Assembly: GCA_964223495.1 (NCBI GenBank)
Contig: CAXQGL010000042.1
Coordinates: 1-57,624, forward strand
DNA: 57,624 nucleotides
From: UBA8752 sp964223495
GTDB lineage: Bacteria > Bacteroidota > Bacteroidia > Flavobacteriales_D > Sanyastnellaceae
Direction of reading: 5' to 3'
Position 1 is the first letter of the stretch. Every line of letters begins with the position of its first letter. Made by a program: the position numbers and the translations under genes. Shown here in pieces: positions 42,373 to 51,487 of the stretch. Under the pieces are notes generated by a model, which saw only the letters and a list, made by a program, of their open reading frames with translations, did not search any database and had not been told where the DNA came from.

Positions 42373-45300
42373 TCATTGAATGGGGACCATGGCGATGGCC
42401 ACGGTCAATAAGGGTTCCAATTCCTCGCGTTCTGCCTCCGTGCCCATGGGGGACCATTCCAACTGCTCAGCAAGGGTCTCGGCCCGAATATAGTCCAAAT
42501 TGGAGGCCACGGATTCCTGCAGCTCCTGTGGCCCATCCAAGGTGAGGGCAATGCGGTCGGTCACCTCGAGACCGGCATCCTTCCTGCGCTGCTGAATGCG
42601 GTTCACCAGCTCGCGCGCGAGTCCCTCCGACCTCAACTCCGGGGTCACCTCGATGTCCAACGCCACCGTAATGCCGCCTTCGCCTGCAACAAGCCAACCC
42701 GGAATGTCTTCCGTGAGCACTTCCACGTCTTCCAGCAGCACCTCCACGGGGCCTTCTGCAAGGTCGAGGGTCAGCGAACCGGCCTGCTCCAGGCTGCGGA
42801 TTTCCTCCTGACCCAGGGCTGCGATGCCCGCTGCCACCTCCTTCATCCGCTTTCCGTAACGGGGCCCGAGTTTTTTGAAGTCGGCCTTGAGGCGTTTCGT
42901 CAGGATGTCACTGTCCTCGGCAAGCGGCTCAATCGACTTCACATTGACCTCGCTCTTCACCAATTCCGTCACCGCGGCGAGTCGGTCTCCGAAACCGGTG
43001 TCCAGCACGGGAACCAGGATGCGCTTCAGCGGCTGACGCACCCTGATCTTCTCCCGCTTCCGCAGGCTCAACGTCAGGGAACTCAGGCGTTGGGCGAGTT
43101 CCATTCGGGCCTCGAGTTCGCTGTCCCGAAGGGCCTCGTCCACCTTCGGCCAATCTGCGAGGTGGACCGAATCCGATCCTCCTAGGTCCTGCCACAACCG
43201 GTCGGAATGGAATGGGGCGATGGGCGACATCAGGACGGACACCGTCTTGAGACAGGTGTGGAGGGTCGCATAGGCAGCGGCCTTGTCCTCATCGGAATCG
43301 CTCTTCCAGAAACGGCGGCGGCCCAGTCGGACGTACCAATTGCTGAGGTCGTCCACCACAAAGGACTGCACGAGGCGGCCTGCGCGCGTGGGCTCGAATG
43401 CATCCAATGCCGCCTCCACTTCGGCAATGCAGGTATGCAGCCGGCTCAGGATCCAACGGTCGAGCTCCGGTCTGCCGGACATCGCAGGTGCATCCGCTTC
43501 CGGATCGAAACCGTCAATGCCCGCGTACAGCGCGAAGAAGGCATAGGTGTTATGCAGTGTGCCGAAGAACTTCCGCTGCACTTCGCCTATGCCTTCGGTA
43601 TCGAACCTCAGGTTGTCCCATGGCTGGGCGTTGGTGATCATGTACCAGCGCGTGGCGTCCGGTCCGAACTGCTTCAGGGTTTCAAATGGATCCACCGCAT
43701 TGCCCAGCCGCTTGGACATCTTCTGGCCGTCCTTGTCCAGCACCAGCCCATTGGAGACCACCGTCCGGTATGCCACCTGATCGAAGACCATGGTCGAGAT
43801 GGCGTGCAGGGTGTAGAACCACCCTCGGGTCTGGTCCACACCCTCGGCGATGAAATCTGCCGGAAAGGACAATCCGCCACCCTCACCTTCAACGCGCTCC
43901 CGGTTCTCGAATGGATAGTGCCACTGGGCGTAAGGCATGCTGCCTGAATCGAACCAGACATCAATCAGGTCGGACTCCCTGCGCATGGGCTCGCCGTTGG
44001 CCGCCTTGAGTACGATGCCATCCACCACGTGCTTGTGCAGGTCGATCCGGGCGTAGTTGGCATCCGACATGTCTCCGGGCGCAAAGTCCGGGAAGGGATG
44101 TGCATCCATCAATCCGGCCTCGACCGCTTCCGTGCATGCGGCATGGAGCTCCTCCACCGAACCGATGCAGCGCTCCTCACTGCCGTCTTCCGTGCGCCAG
44201 ATCGGAATCGGAATGCCCCAGTAGCGTGAGCGGCTGAGGTTCCAGTCATTGAGGTTTTCAAGCCACTTCCCGAAACGGCCCGTCCCTGTCGCCGCGGGCT
44301 TCCATTGTATGGTCTCGTTGAGTGCGCGCATCCGGTCCTTGGCCGCGGTGGCACGGATGAACCAGCTGTCCAGCGGGTAGTACAGCACCGGCCGGTCGGT
44401 GCGCCAGCAATGCGGATAGCTGTGCTTGTATTTCTCTACTAGGAATGCCCGTCCACGGGTCTTCAGGTCGATGGCGATCTCCACGTCCACGGACTTTTCC
44501 GGAGCGTCCCCATCGTAATACTCCTGCTTGACGAAACGGCCGGCCATCGGTCCGCATTCCGGCCGGAACCGGCCTTGGAAATCCACCAACGGGACCCCTT
44601 GACCCGTGCCGTCATCCACCAGCAAGGGCGGCACCCCGGCGGCCGATGCCACCCGCGCATCGTCCGCTCCGAATGTGGGTGCCGTGTGCACGATGCCCGT
44701 ACCGTCCTCCGTGGTGACGAAATCACCGGGAATCACACGGAAAGCCTGTTCGGCTTCCCGCATGGGTTGCGCCCAGGGAATGAGTTGCTCGTACCTCAGG
44801 CCTACGAGCTCGGCGCCACGGACGGTGGTGAGCACTTCCGACTCCGGTGCCTTTTTGCCACCGAAATGCTTGGCGTACAGAGCTTCGGCGAGCACCACGA
44901 TGCCCTGTTCACCGGTGTACCGATTGGTCGTGCGTACCACATTGTATGCGATATCGGCACCGACGGTCAGGGCGGTATTCGAAGGAAGGGTCCATGGTGT
45001 GGTCGTCCATGCGAGCAGGTCCACGGGCAACCCTTCCGCCTTGCCCCCGGTCCATTCCCTGACCTTGTCCGCATCGGCGCCCAGCAGACGGAACTGCGCC
45101 ACCACCGTCGTGTCGGTGACATCACGATAGGCACCGGGCTGGTTCAATTCGTGGCTGCTCAAGCCGGTGCCGGCCTTCGGGCTGTAGGGTTGGATGGTGT
45201 ATCCCTTGTAGATCAACCCCTTCTTGTGGAGTTGGGACAGGAGCCACCACACACTTTCCATGTACTTCGGCTCGTAGGTCACATAAGGGGCATCCATGTC

Positions 45301-45732
45301 CACCCAGTAGCCCATCTTCCGGGTCAGGTCGTTCCATTCCTCGGTGTAGCGCATCACCGATTCACGGCAGGCCTGGTTGTACTCCTCCACGGAAATGCCC
45401 TTGCCGATGTCCTCCTTGGTGATGCCGAGGGCCTTCTCCACCCCGAGCTCCACAGGAAGTCCGTGTGTATCCCAACCGGCCTTGCGTTCCACCCGTTCGC
45501 CCTTGAGGGTCCGGTAGCGGCAGAAGATGTCCTTCAATGCCCGCGCCATGACGTGGTGTATGCCCGGTTTTCCGTTGGCGGAAGGGGGGCCTTCGAAGAA
45601 CACGAAACGGCGCTCCGACGGTCTGGATTCCACACTCCTGCGGAACACGTCACCGTCCTCCCATTGCCGCATCACCTCCTGGGCGATACCGGGAAGGTCG
45701 AGTGGTCCTCGTTCGGGAAATCGTCGGGTCAT
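42373..45732 (-). CDS. ileS: Isoleucyl-tRNA synthetase, type 2-like, with altered GIHH signature
   Basis: A 1119-residue class I synthetase that charges tRNA-Ile and edits valine. Features: P-S-A-N-G-K-P at the active site, W-T-T-T-P-W-T-L-P-S-N in the editing domain, D-V-W-F-D-S-G-S and G-Q-K-M-S-K-R-L-G as the KMSKS motif. The usual HxGH signature is G57-I-H-H60, with Gly and His swapped. A long C-terminal domain without the Zn finger of type 1 enzymes fits the eukaryote-like IleRS2 group. Published work on IleRS2 links the GxHH form to very high mupirocin resistance. The ATG at 45732 fits; a TATCTTCG promoter motif lies 44 bases upstream. Confidence 0.96.
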   Translation of the reverse strand: MTRRFPERGPLDLPGIAQEVMRQWEDGDVFRRSVESRPSERRFVFFEGPPSANGKPGIHHVMARALKDIFCRYRTLKGERVERKAGWDTHGLPVELGVEKALGITKEDIGKGISVEEYNQACRESVMRYTEEWNDLTRKMGYWVDMDAPYVTYEPKYMESVWWLLSQLHKKGLIYKGYTIQPYSPKAGTGLSSHELNQPGAYRDVTDTTVVAQFRLLGADADKVREWTGGKAEGLPVDLLAWTTTPWTLPSNTALTVGADIAYNVVRTTNRYTGEQGIVVLAEALYAKHFGGKKAPESEVLTTVRGAELVGLRYEQLIPWAQPMREAEQAFRVIPGDFVTTEDGTGIVHTAPTFGADDARVASAAGVPPLLVDDGTGQGVPLVDFQGRFRPECGPMAGRFVKQEYYDGDAPEKSVDVEIAIDLKTRGRAFLVEKYKHSYPHCWRTDRPVLYYPLDSWFIRATAAKDRMRALNETIQWKPAATGTGRFGKWLENLNDWNLSRSRYWGIPIPIWRTEDGSEERCIGSVEELHAACTEAVEAGLMDAHPFPDFAPGDMSDANYARIDLHKHVVDGIVLKAANGEPMRRESDLIDVWFDSGSMPYAQWHYPFENRERVEGEGGGLSFPADFIAEGVDQTRGWFYTLHAISTMVFDQVAYRTVVSNGLVLDKDGQKMSKRLGNAVDPFETLKQFGPDATRWYMITNAQPWDNLRFDTEGIGEVQRKFFGTLHNTYAFFALYAGIDGFDPEADAPAMSGRPELDRWILSRLHTCIAEVEAALDAFEPTRAGRLVQSFVVDDLSNWYVRLGRRRFWKSDSDEDKAAAYATLHTCLKTVSVLMSPIAPFHSDRLWQDLGGSDSVHLADWPKVDEALRDSELEARMELAQRLSSLTLSLRKREKIRVRQPLKRILVPVLDTGFGDRLAAVTELVKSEVNVKSIEPLAEDSDILTKRLKADFKKLGPRYGKRMKEVAAGIAALGQEEIRSLEQAGSLTLDLAEGPVEVLLEDVEVLTEDIPGWLVAGEGGITVALDIEVTPELRSEGLARELVNRIQQRRKDAGLEVTDRIALTLDGPQELQESVASNLDYIRAETLAEQLEWSPMGTEAEREELEPLLTVAIAMVPIQ

Positions 45733-45776
45733 GACAATGGCTCAATCGGTCTGGACGGTTGCGCCCGCCGGTCGCG

Positions 45777-45784
45777 CGAAGATA
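45777..45784 (-). promoter_or_regulatory. Candidate -7 promoter element of ileS (TATCTTCG)
   Basis: Minus-strand TATCTTCG, 44 bases before the ileS ATG, in the 78-base gap after pyk. It could serve ileS, the DksA-like gene and lspA, which are nearly contiguous. Confidence 0.45.
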
Positions 45785-45810
45785 AACCGGTCCTTCAGGG
45801 TAACGAAGCC

Positions 45811-47232
45811 TTAAACTCTGCTGATTTTCAGCATATTGGACATGCCTGCTTCTGCAATGGGCATGCTCGCGACGTGGATGATGTAATCTCCATCGTCCAC
45901 CTTGCCCTTCCGCTGAAGCAGGGACTTGACATCGGAGATCGTATGGTCGGTCGAGATCATCTTGTCGTAGTGGTAGGCCTCCACACCCCAGCACAGGGCC
46001 ATTTGACCCAGGATGTTGCGGTTGCTCGTAAAGACGTGGATGAACGCCTTCGGACGCTGACTCGCCACCTTGTAGGCCGTGTATCCCGAAAACGTCATCG
46101 TCACGATGGCTGCAGCGGACACCCTCTCCGCAAGGTCGCAGGCATTTCCACAGATGGCATCCGTCACAAATCGCTCGGGATGTTCGGAATCGACACAGGC
46201 GCTCCGGTGGTAGATCCGGGGCTCCTTCTCTATTTCCGTGACGATGTCGCGCATCGCCTTGATGACCTCCATGGGATGAGCACCCACCGAAGTCTCACCG
46301 CTCAACATGACCGCATCGGCCCCGTCGAGGACGGCGTTGGCCACATCGGTCACTTCGGCGCGTGTCGGCGCAATGTTCTCGACCATGGACTCCATCATCT
46401 GGGTGGCCACGATCACGGGCTTTCCGCAGCTTTGGCACTGCTCGATGATGCGCTTCTGTATCATCGGCACCTGCTGCATCGGGACCTCCACCCCGAGGTC
46501 GCCCCTTGCAATCATGATGGCATCCGTGCCTTGGATGATGGCCTCCAGATCCGCCACCGCCTCGGGCTTCTCGATCTTGGCCACCACGCGGGCATGGCTG
46601 TCCGCCTCCGTGATGCGTTCCTTGAGGTCTTCCACATCCCGGGCTGAACGAACGAAACTGAGGCCAATCCAATCGACGCCGAGCGTCAATGCGAACCCGA
46701 GGTCCTCGGTGTCCTTTTCCGTCAGGCTGGGCAGACTGATGTCGGTGGAAGGCAGGTTGAGTCCCTTCCTGGAGGACAGGATGCCCCCGTGGACCACTTT
46801 GCACCGCACCGTTTCCTTTCCATCCGTTTCCTCCACGATGAGCCGGAGCTTTCCGTCGTCGAGCAACACGGGTTCACCCGGCTTGACATCCGCTGCGAAA
46901 TGGGGATAACCGGTCCACGCCTGCGTGGCATCGCCTTCTCCCTTGCCGACGCGGATGGTGAAGGTCGACCCTTCCACCAGCTCGGATCCTTCGGCCATCA
47001 TCCCGACGCGCAGCTTAGGACCCTGCATGTCCGCCAGCAGCGCCGTATGCGTGCCCAGTTTGGCGTCGACTTCCCTGACGCGCTCCACAGTGATGGCATG
47101 GGTGGCATGGTCACCATGGGAGAAATTGAGTCGGATCACATTGACCCCTTCCCTGATCATGCCCTCGAGCACCTCGGGGGATGAACTGGACGGGCCTACG
47201 GTGGCCACGATCTTGGTGAATTTGCGGGTCAT
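45811..47232 (-). CDS. pyk: Pyruvate kinase
   Basis: A 473-residue glycolytic enzyme converting PEP and ADP to pyruvate and ATP. It has K-I-V-A-T-V-G-P-S-S near the start, N-F-S-H-G, D-M-Q-G-P-K-L-R, K-I-E-K-P-E-A, M-I-A-R-G-D-L-G-V-E and A-T-Q-M-M-E-S-M, which carry the metal, PEP and K+ contacts. The C-terminal allosteric domain is present. ATG at 47232 is preferred; a GTG at 47253 would add seven residues. It follows the IPExxxVDY gene, the normal order in the phylum. Confidence 0.96.
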   Translation of the reverse strand: MTRKFTKIVATVGPSSSSPEVLEGMIREGVNVIRLNFSHGDHATHAITVERVREVDAKLGTHTALLADMQGPKLRVGMMAEGSELVEGSTFTIRVGKGEGDATQAWTGYPHFAADVKPGEPVLLDDGKLRLIVEETDGKETVRCKVVHGGILSSRKGLNLPSTDISLPSLTEKDTEDLGFALTLGVDWIGLSFVRSARDVEDLKERITEADSHARVVAKIEKPEAVADLEAIIQGTDAIMIARGDLGVEVPMQQVPMIQKRIIEQCQSCGKPVIVATQMMESMVENIAPTRAEVTDVANAVLDGADAVMLSGETSVGAHPMEVIKAMRDIVTEIEKEPRIYHRSACVDSEHPERFVTDAICGNACDLAERVSAAAIVTMTFSGYTAYKVASQRPKAFIHVFTSNRNILGQMALCWGVEAYHYDKMISTDHTISDVKSLLQRKGKVDDGDYIIHVASMPIAEAGMSNMLKISRV

Positions 47233-47256
47233 GTTCGAAGCTTTTTGAGCCACTCT

Positions 47257-47676
47257 TTATTCGTAATACAGGACCTCCTGACGGGTAATGGCCTTGGGTT
47301 CCACCCGGAAGCATGCCGCCACCCTGCTCAGGGAGCGGACGGCCTCCATCAACGATTCCGTGCGGTCGCCCGAGAACGACTCGATGCGCAGCAAGTAATC
47401 AAAATGGACCAAGGTGGGGATCATTGCCCCTTCCGGTGTCCGATTCCAGATGACATCGAAAGTCCACCCTTCCGCCTCGTCCTCGTGACGCCAGATGCAA
47501 TGCCGGGTCGCGGGTCTCCGTTTTTGGGTCACCTCCAATTCATCGTGGAACCCAAGGCTGGTTCCCAACTTGCGGTTGAGGTTCCAGCAGAATCGATGGC
47601 CCGCATCCGGGCAACTGACCCCCAAGAAGGCATGGGGCATCGAATCATCCCCGATGTCCAATGTGAGGGTGCGCAT
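47257..47676 (-). CDS. IPExxxVDY-family protein
   Basis: A 139-residue cytoplasmic protein between rnc and pyk, the fixed position of the Bacteroidota IPExxxVDY family. The namesake motif appears as I-P-T-L-V-H-F-D-Y, with Thr for Glu and Phe for Val. L-G-V-S-C-P-D, F-C-W-N-L-N-R and L-G are other weakly conserved pieces. The function is unknown. It may be tied to RNase III or pyruvate kinase expression because the order is so stable, but no activity is known to me. Confidence 0.75.
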   Translation of the reverse strand: MRTLTLDIGDDSMPHAFLGVSCPDAGHRFCWNLNRKLGTSLGFHDELEVTQKRRPATRHCIWRHEDEAEGWTFDVIWNRTPEGAMIPTLVHFDYLLRIESFSGDRTESLMEAVRSLSRVAACFRVEPKAITRQEVLYYE

Positions 47677-47706
47677 GAGATTCCGGCCTACGCCAAGAGG
47701 GCGGTC

Positions 47707-48411
47707 TTATTCATCGCCGAAGATATGACGGCAAGCCTCCCGCGCTGCAGCTTGCTCCGCCGACTTCTTGGAAGGGCCATCCGATGTGCCCATGACCTTG
47801 CCTCCGACCATGACCTGCATCTTGTACAGCTGCTGGCCGTCCCGCTTGAACTCACGCACCACCTTGAACTGCACCTTCTTCTTCCGCTTCTGGCCCCATT
47901 CGTGAAGTTTACTCTTGAAGTCCACCGTTGCCTGAAGTCGGTGCTCCAGGTCGAAGCGCTTCAGAAGCTTGAGCACGCCTTTCTGTGTCCTCAGGTAGCC
48001 CCGGTCGAGATAAACCGCGCCCACGACAGCTTCCATGGCATTGCCACGCAGGGATGCGTGGACGGAGCCCTTGCCGGTCTGGGCATCGAGCAGGTGCTCC
48101 ACGCCGATCTCCTCACCGAGGTAATTCAGGGATTCCCGGCTCACGAGACGCGCCTTCATCCGGGTCATCTCCCCTTCGTCGCCATTCGGGAACCTGCGGA
48201 ACAACAGATCGACTACAATCATGTCCAACACGGCATCACCGAGGAACTCCAGCCTTTCATTGCTGGGGAGACCATCGCGCTGACATTCCTGTGAACTGGA
48301 ATGACGCAACGCCTCCATGTAGTGGCCAAGGTGGCGGGGTCTCACCCCGAAATGCCGTCGAATGAACCTTCGGATACGTGCTTCCCTGGTGTCCTTGCGC
48401 CCCAGGCGCAT
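47707..48411 (-). CDS. rnc: Ribonuclease III
   Basis: A 234-residue double-strand-specific endonuclease that matures rRNA and some mRNAs. The catalytic signature is N-E-R-L-E-F-L-G-D-A-V-L-D, with E-A-V-V-G-A-V-Y-L-D downstream completing the metal site. The dsRNA-binding domain covers about residues 160-230, with K-S-K-L-H-E-W-G-Q and K-K-S-A-E-Q-A-A-A. The ATG at 48411 overlaps the fabF stop by 1 base (TGATG). A longer frame upstream runs antiparallel within fabF sequence and is rejected. Confidence 0.95.
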   Translation of the reverse strand: MRLGRKDTREARIRRFIRRHFGVRPRHLGHYMEALRHSSSQECQRDGLPSNERLEFLGDAVLDMIVVDLLFRRFPNGDEGEMTRMKARLVSRESLNYLGEEIGVEHLLDAQTGKGSVHASLRGNAMEAVVGAVYLDRGYLRTQKGVLKLLKRFDLEHRLQATVDFKSKLHEWGQKRKKKVQFKVVREFKRDGQQLYKMQVMVGGKVMGTSDGPSKKSAEQAAAREACRHIFGDE

Positions 48412-49658
48412 CAGAACTTTCGGACGATGACCGAAGCGTTGTGCCCTCCAAACCCGAAGGTGTTGGACAAAGCCGCGTTCACGGGTCTTTCCCGCTTCAC
48501 GTTGAAGGTGTAGTCCAACGCTTGGTTTAGCGCGGGATCGGGATCGGTGGAATTGATGGTCGGCGGCACCACATCCTCGGTCACGGACATGATGCAAGCC
48601 AACGTTTCCACAGCACCAGCAGCTCCCAACAGGTGACCCGTCATGGACTTGGTGCTGGAAATGCTCAATGCCTTGGCGTGGTCACCGAAGACTTCCTCAA
48701 TGGCCTTGACTTCGGCGAGGTCACCCAATGGGGTGGAAGTACCGTGGACGTTCACGTAGTCGATGTCTTCCGGTGTCATCCCGGCATCGGCCAGGGCCGC
48801 GCGCATCACATTCCGGGCGCCGAGTCCTTCGGGATGGGGCGCGGTCAGGTGGTGGGCGTCCGCAGATGCCCCTCCACCCATCATTTCGCAGATGATGTGC
48901 GCTCCTCTGGCCTGCGCGTGCTCGAGTGACTCCAATACGATTGCACCGGCCCCTTCACCCAGTACGAAGCCGTCCCGATTGACATCGAACGGTCGCGACG
49001 CGACTTCAGGCTCATCATTCCGACTGGACAGCGCCTTCATGGCACTGAAGCCTCCAATGCCCGCCTCGACCACAGCGGCTTCGGCACCACCGCTGACCAT
49101 CGCATCCGCCTTTCCATAGCGGATGGCATTGAATGCATCGATGATGCAGTTGGTGGCACTTGCACAGGCTGAGACGCACGCGTAATTGGGGCCCCTGAAA
49201 CCGAATTCCATCGAGATCTGACCGGCGCAGATGTCCCCGATCATCTTGGGAATGAAGAAAGGATTGAATCTGGGCGTCCCGTCTCCCTCAGCAAAAGCCT
49301 TGATCTCCTGCTGGAAGGTCAGGATGCCTCCAATGCCGCTTCCGAAGATGACCCCGATGCGGTCGGGATCGACATCAGCCTCTGCCAAACCGCTTTGGGC
49401 AACCGCCTGGCGCGCCGCGACAATGCCATATTGGGCATAGGGGTCCAGCTTCCTGGCCTCCTTGCGGTCGAAATGCTCGTTCGGATCCCAGCCCTTGACT
49501 TCGCAGGCAAACTGGGTCTTGAACTTCGAGGCGTCGAATCGGGTAATGGGTCCCGCACCGCTGACCCCCCGTTTCAAGGCATCGAAGAAGGAGGGAACGT
49601 CGTTGCCCAACGGAGTCAGGCAACCCATTCCCGTGACGACGACACGGTTCAGCTCCAT
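48411..49658 (-). CDS. fabF: 3-oxoacyl-[acyl-carrier-protein] synthase II
   Basis: A 415-residue condensing enzyme that extends acyl-ACP with malonyl-ACP in fatty acid synthesis. It starts M-E-L-N-R-V-V-V-T-G-M-G. The Cys-His-His triad is visible: Cys165 in V-S-A-C-A-S-A-T-N, His in V-N-V-H-G-T-S-T-P-L-G-D and His in K-S-M-T-G-H-L-L-G-A-A-G-A. The ending G-F-G-G-H-N-A-S is typical. acpP lies 7 bases upstream, rnc overlaps downstream. Confidence 0.97.
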   Translation of the reverse strand: MELNRVVVTGMGCLTPLGNDVPSFFDALKRGVSGAGPITRFDASKFKTQFACEVKGWDPNEHFDRKEARKLDPYAQYGIVAARQAVAQSGLAEADVDPDRIGVIFGSGIGGILTFQQEIKAFAEGDGTPRFNPFFIPKMIGDICAGQISMEFGFRGPNYACVSACASATNCIIDAFNAIRYGKADAMVSGGAEAAVVEAGIGGFSAMKALSSRNDEPEVASRPFDVNRDGFVLGEGAGAIVLESLEHAQARGAHIICEMMGGGASADAHHLTAPHPEGLGARNVMRAALADAGMTPEDIDYVNVHGTSTPLGDLAEVKAIEEVFGDHAKALSISSTKSMTGHLLGAAGAVETLACIMSVTEDVVPPTINSTDPDPALNQALDYTFNVKRERPVNAALSNTFGFGGHNASVIVRKF

Positions 49659-49665
49659 GTGGGGC

Positions 49666-49899
49666 TTACTTCGCGTTTTCGATGTACTCGATGGCTTGAC
49701 CGACCGTACCGATCTTCTCGGCCTGGTCGTCCGGGATGGCGATATTGAATTCCTTTTCGAATTCCATGATCAGCTCGACGGTGTCGAGGGAGTCCGCCCC
49801 GAGGTCGTTGGTGAAACCTGCCTCGTCATTTACTTCGGATGCATCAACGCCGAGCTTGTCAACGATGATGGCGGTCACTTTTTCGCGGATATCAGACAT
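49666..49899 (-). CDS. acpP: Acyl carrier protein
   Basis: A 77-residue acidic protein that carries growing acyl chains on phosphopantetheine. The attachment serine lies in L-G-A-D-S-L-D-T-V-E-L. It starts M-S-D-I-R-E-K-V; a longer frame upstream is rejected. It heads the acpP-fabF-rnc group. The 131-base gap to the nitroreductase gene holds the promoter; a near-match T-T-A-C-T-T-T-G is about 35 bases before the ATG. Confidence 0.97.
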   Translation of the reverse strand: MSDIREKVTAIIVDKLGVDASEVNDEAGFTNDLGADSLDTVELIMEFEKEFNIAIPDDQAEKIGTVGQAIEYIENAK

Positions 49900-50030
49900 G
49901 ATTTGTGGTATTGCGAATGCGGTGCAAAGTAAACTCCTCCTTTCCAAGTGACACGGGCTTCTTTTCGCCTTTCGAGAAAATTGCCCACCATGACCGGGGG
50001 AAAGTCATTAATTATCTGTTTGACAGCATT

Positions 50031-50729
50031 TTAATTCCCCTTTTTCTCGGGGTGTTTCGGGTAATGGACGCAAATTTCGTCCAACGTTTTACGCGAAAGG
50101 TTAGGCACCGTGGCATCGTCCGAGGGCCAACCTACGGGGATATTGAGAAAGGCCCTTTCGTTGTCCGGACGATCCAACAGGTGGGAGAGGAAGTCCATGG
50201 GGGATGGGGTGTGGGTCAAGGCGGACAGACCGACCTCGTGCAGCGCTGCAAGCAACAGGCCCACCGCGATGCCGCAACTCTCCTGCACGTAATAATTGGG
50301 GTGCTTTTCGCCCGTGTCGGCATCCCTTTCGTGGATGCGGCGGAAGACGATGATCAATGCGGGTGCCTCCTCGATGAAGGGCTTGACGTGATCGGTACCC
50401 AGCGGAACGAGATCCTGCAGCCACCGAGGAGACATGCGTTCGGAGTAGCTCTTGAGCTCCTCCTCTTCAGCTGCCTTTCTGATCCGCTTTCTGAGCTCCG
50501 GGTCCGTCACGACGCAAAAAGTCCATGGCTGCTTGTTGGCGCCGCTCGGGGCAGTGCCCGCAATCCGGATGGCCTGCTCCAGAATGTCCATGGGCACCGG
50601 ATCCGGGCTGAACATGCGCACACTGCGGCGCCCGGCAAGGTGGTCGTACATCGCATCGAGCTTACGGCGCATGCCTTCCGCATCAAGGCGGGCTGGCCGA
50701 TAGGGAATGTGGCCTTTCTCGCTGCTCAT
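50031..50729 (-). CDS. Iodotyrosine-deiodinase-like flavoprotein (nitroreductase superfamily)
   Basis: A 232-residue FMN enzyme. R-R-S-V-R-M-F near residue 34 and A-P-S-G-A-N-K-Q-P-W at 60-69 are FMN-binding marks of nitroreductases. Glu91, Tyr95 and Lys116 have the same +4 and +21 spacing as the lid residues that bind the amino-acid part of halotyrosine in iodotyrosine deiodinase. G-W-P-S-D-D-A-T-V-P-N-L-S-R-K also matches that family closely. It may reductively dehalogenate iodo- or bromotyrosine; a bacterial family member is known in Haliscomenobacter. The ATG at 50729 overlaps the mlaF stop as ATGA. Confidence 0.85.
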   Translation of the reverse strand: MSSEKGHIPYRPARLDAEGMRRKLDAMYDHLAGRRSVRMFSPDPVPMDILEQAIRIAGTAPSGANKQPWTFCVVTDPELRKRIRKAAEEEELKSYSERMSPRWLQDLVPLGTDHVKPFIEEAPALIIVFRRIHERDADTGEKHPNYYVQESCGIAVGLLLAALHEVGLSALTHTPSPMDFLSHLLDRPDNERAFLNIPVGWPSDDATVPNLSRKTLDEICVHYPKHPEKKGN

Positions 50730-51487
50730 TTTCCCTTGAGCTTCTTGCGTATGTCACGCATGAGGTTCGAAGCGTAGACAAACGCGTCCAGCTCCTCCAC
50801 CCCGCTCGAGAGGATGCCCTTGCGGTTGCCGCGCCACGCCACTTCACCTTCATGCAGGAAGTGGATGTTGTCGCCGATTTCGATGACGCTGTTCATGTCA
50901 TGGGATATCACCACGGTCGTGGTCTGATATTCCTGCGTCAATTCACGGATGAGGTTGTCGATGACGATGGCGGTCTGGGGATCCAGGCCCGAATTGGGCT
51001 CATCGCAGAAGAGGTACCGTGGCCTTCCGACAATGGCGCGGGCCAGGGCAACCCGCTTCTGCATGCCTCCGGAAACCTCCGCCGGGAACAGGTGTTCGGA
51101 CCCTTCCAATTCCACCCGGCGCAGACATTCCATGGCACGATCGCGGCGCTCCCGCACGTCCATGTTGCCAAACATCCTGAGCGGAAACTCCACATTTTCC
51201 AGCACCGTCATGGAGTCGAAGAGGGCGCCTCCCTGGAACAACATCCCAATCTGGAGTCGCACCTGCTCCTGTTCCTTTCTGCCCATCACAGTGAAGTCCT
51301 CATCCGCGTATCGCACCGTGCCCTCATCCACATCGAGCAACCCCACAATGCACTTGGTCAACACGGATTTTCCCGAGCCGCTCCGGCCGATGATGAAATT
51401 GACCTGGCCCGCATCGAACGCGGCATCGATACCATGCAACACCGCCTTGTCCCCAAAGGATTTCATCACCCCCTCAACCCGGATCAT
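50726..51487 (-). CDS. mlaF: MlaF-like ABC transporter ATPase
   Basis: A 253-residue ATPase. Walker A is G-R-S-G-S-G-K-S-V-L, the Q-loop L-F-Q-G-G-A-L-F-D-S, signature V-S-G-G-M-Q-K-R and Walker B L-F-C-D-E-P. The F-Q-G-G-A-L-F-D-S segment is characteristic of the Mla lipid-transport group. With MlaE it forms the inner-membrane part of a phospholipid transporter that maintains outer-membrane asymmetry. No MlaD (MCE) gene is within the window next to it. It overlaps mlaE (ATGA) and the deiodinase-like gene (ATGA). Confidence 0.92.
   Translation of the reverse strand: MIRVEGVMKSFGDKAVLHGIDAAFDAGQVNFIIGRSGSGKSVLTKCIVGLLDVDEGTVRYADEDFTVMGRKEQEQVRLQIGMLFQGGALFDSMTVLENVEFPLRMFGNMDVRERRDRAMECLRRVELEGSEHLFPAEVSGGMQKRVALARAIVGRPRYLFCDEPNSGLDPQTAIVIDNLIRELTQEYQTTTVVISHDMNSVIEIGDNIHFLHEGEVAWRGNRKGILSSGVEELDAFVYASNLMRDIRKKLKGK

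Noticed and set aside
44575..46647. A 690-codon plus-strand open frame opposite ileS and pyk
   Set aside because: It is antisense to two clear genes, rich in His/Arg/Gly as expected from codon shadowing in GC-rich DNA, and has no domain pattern.
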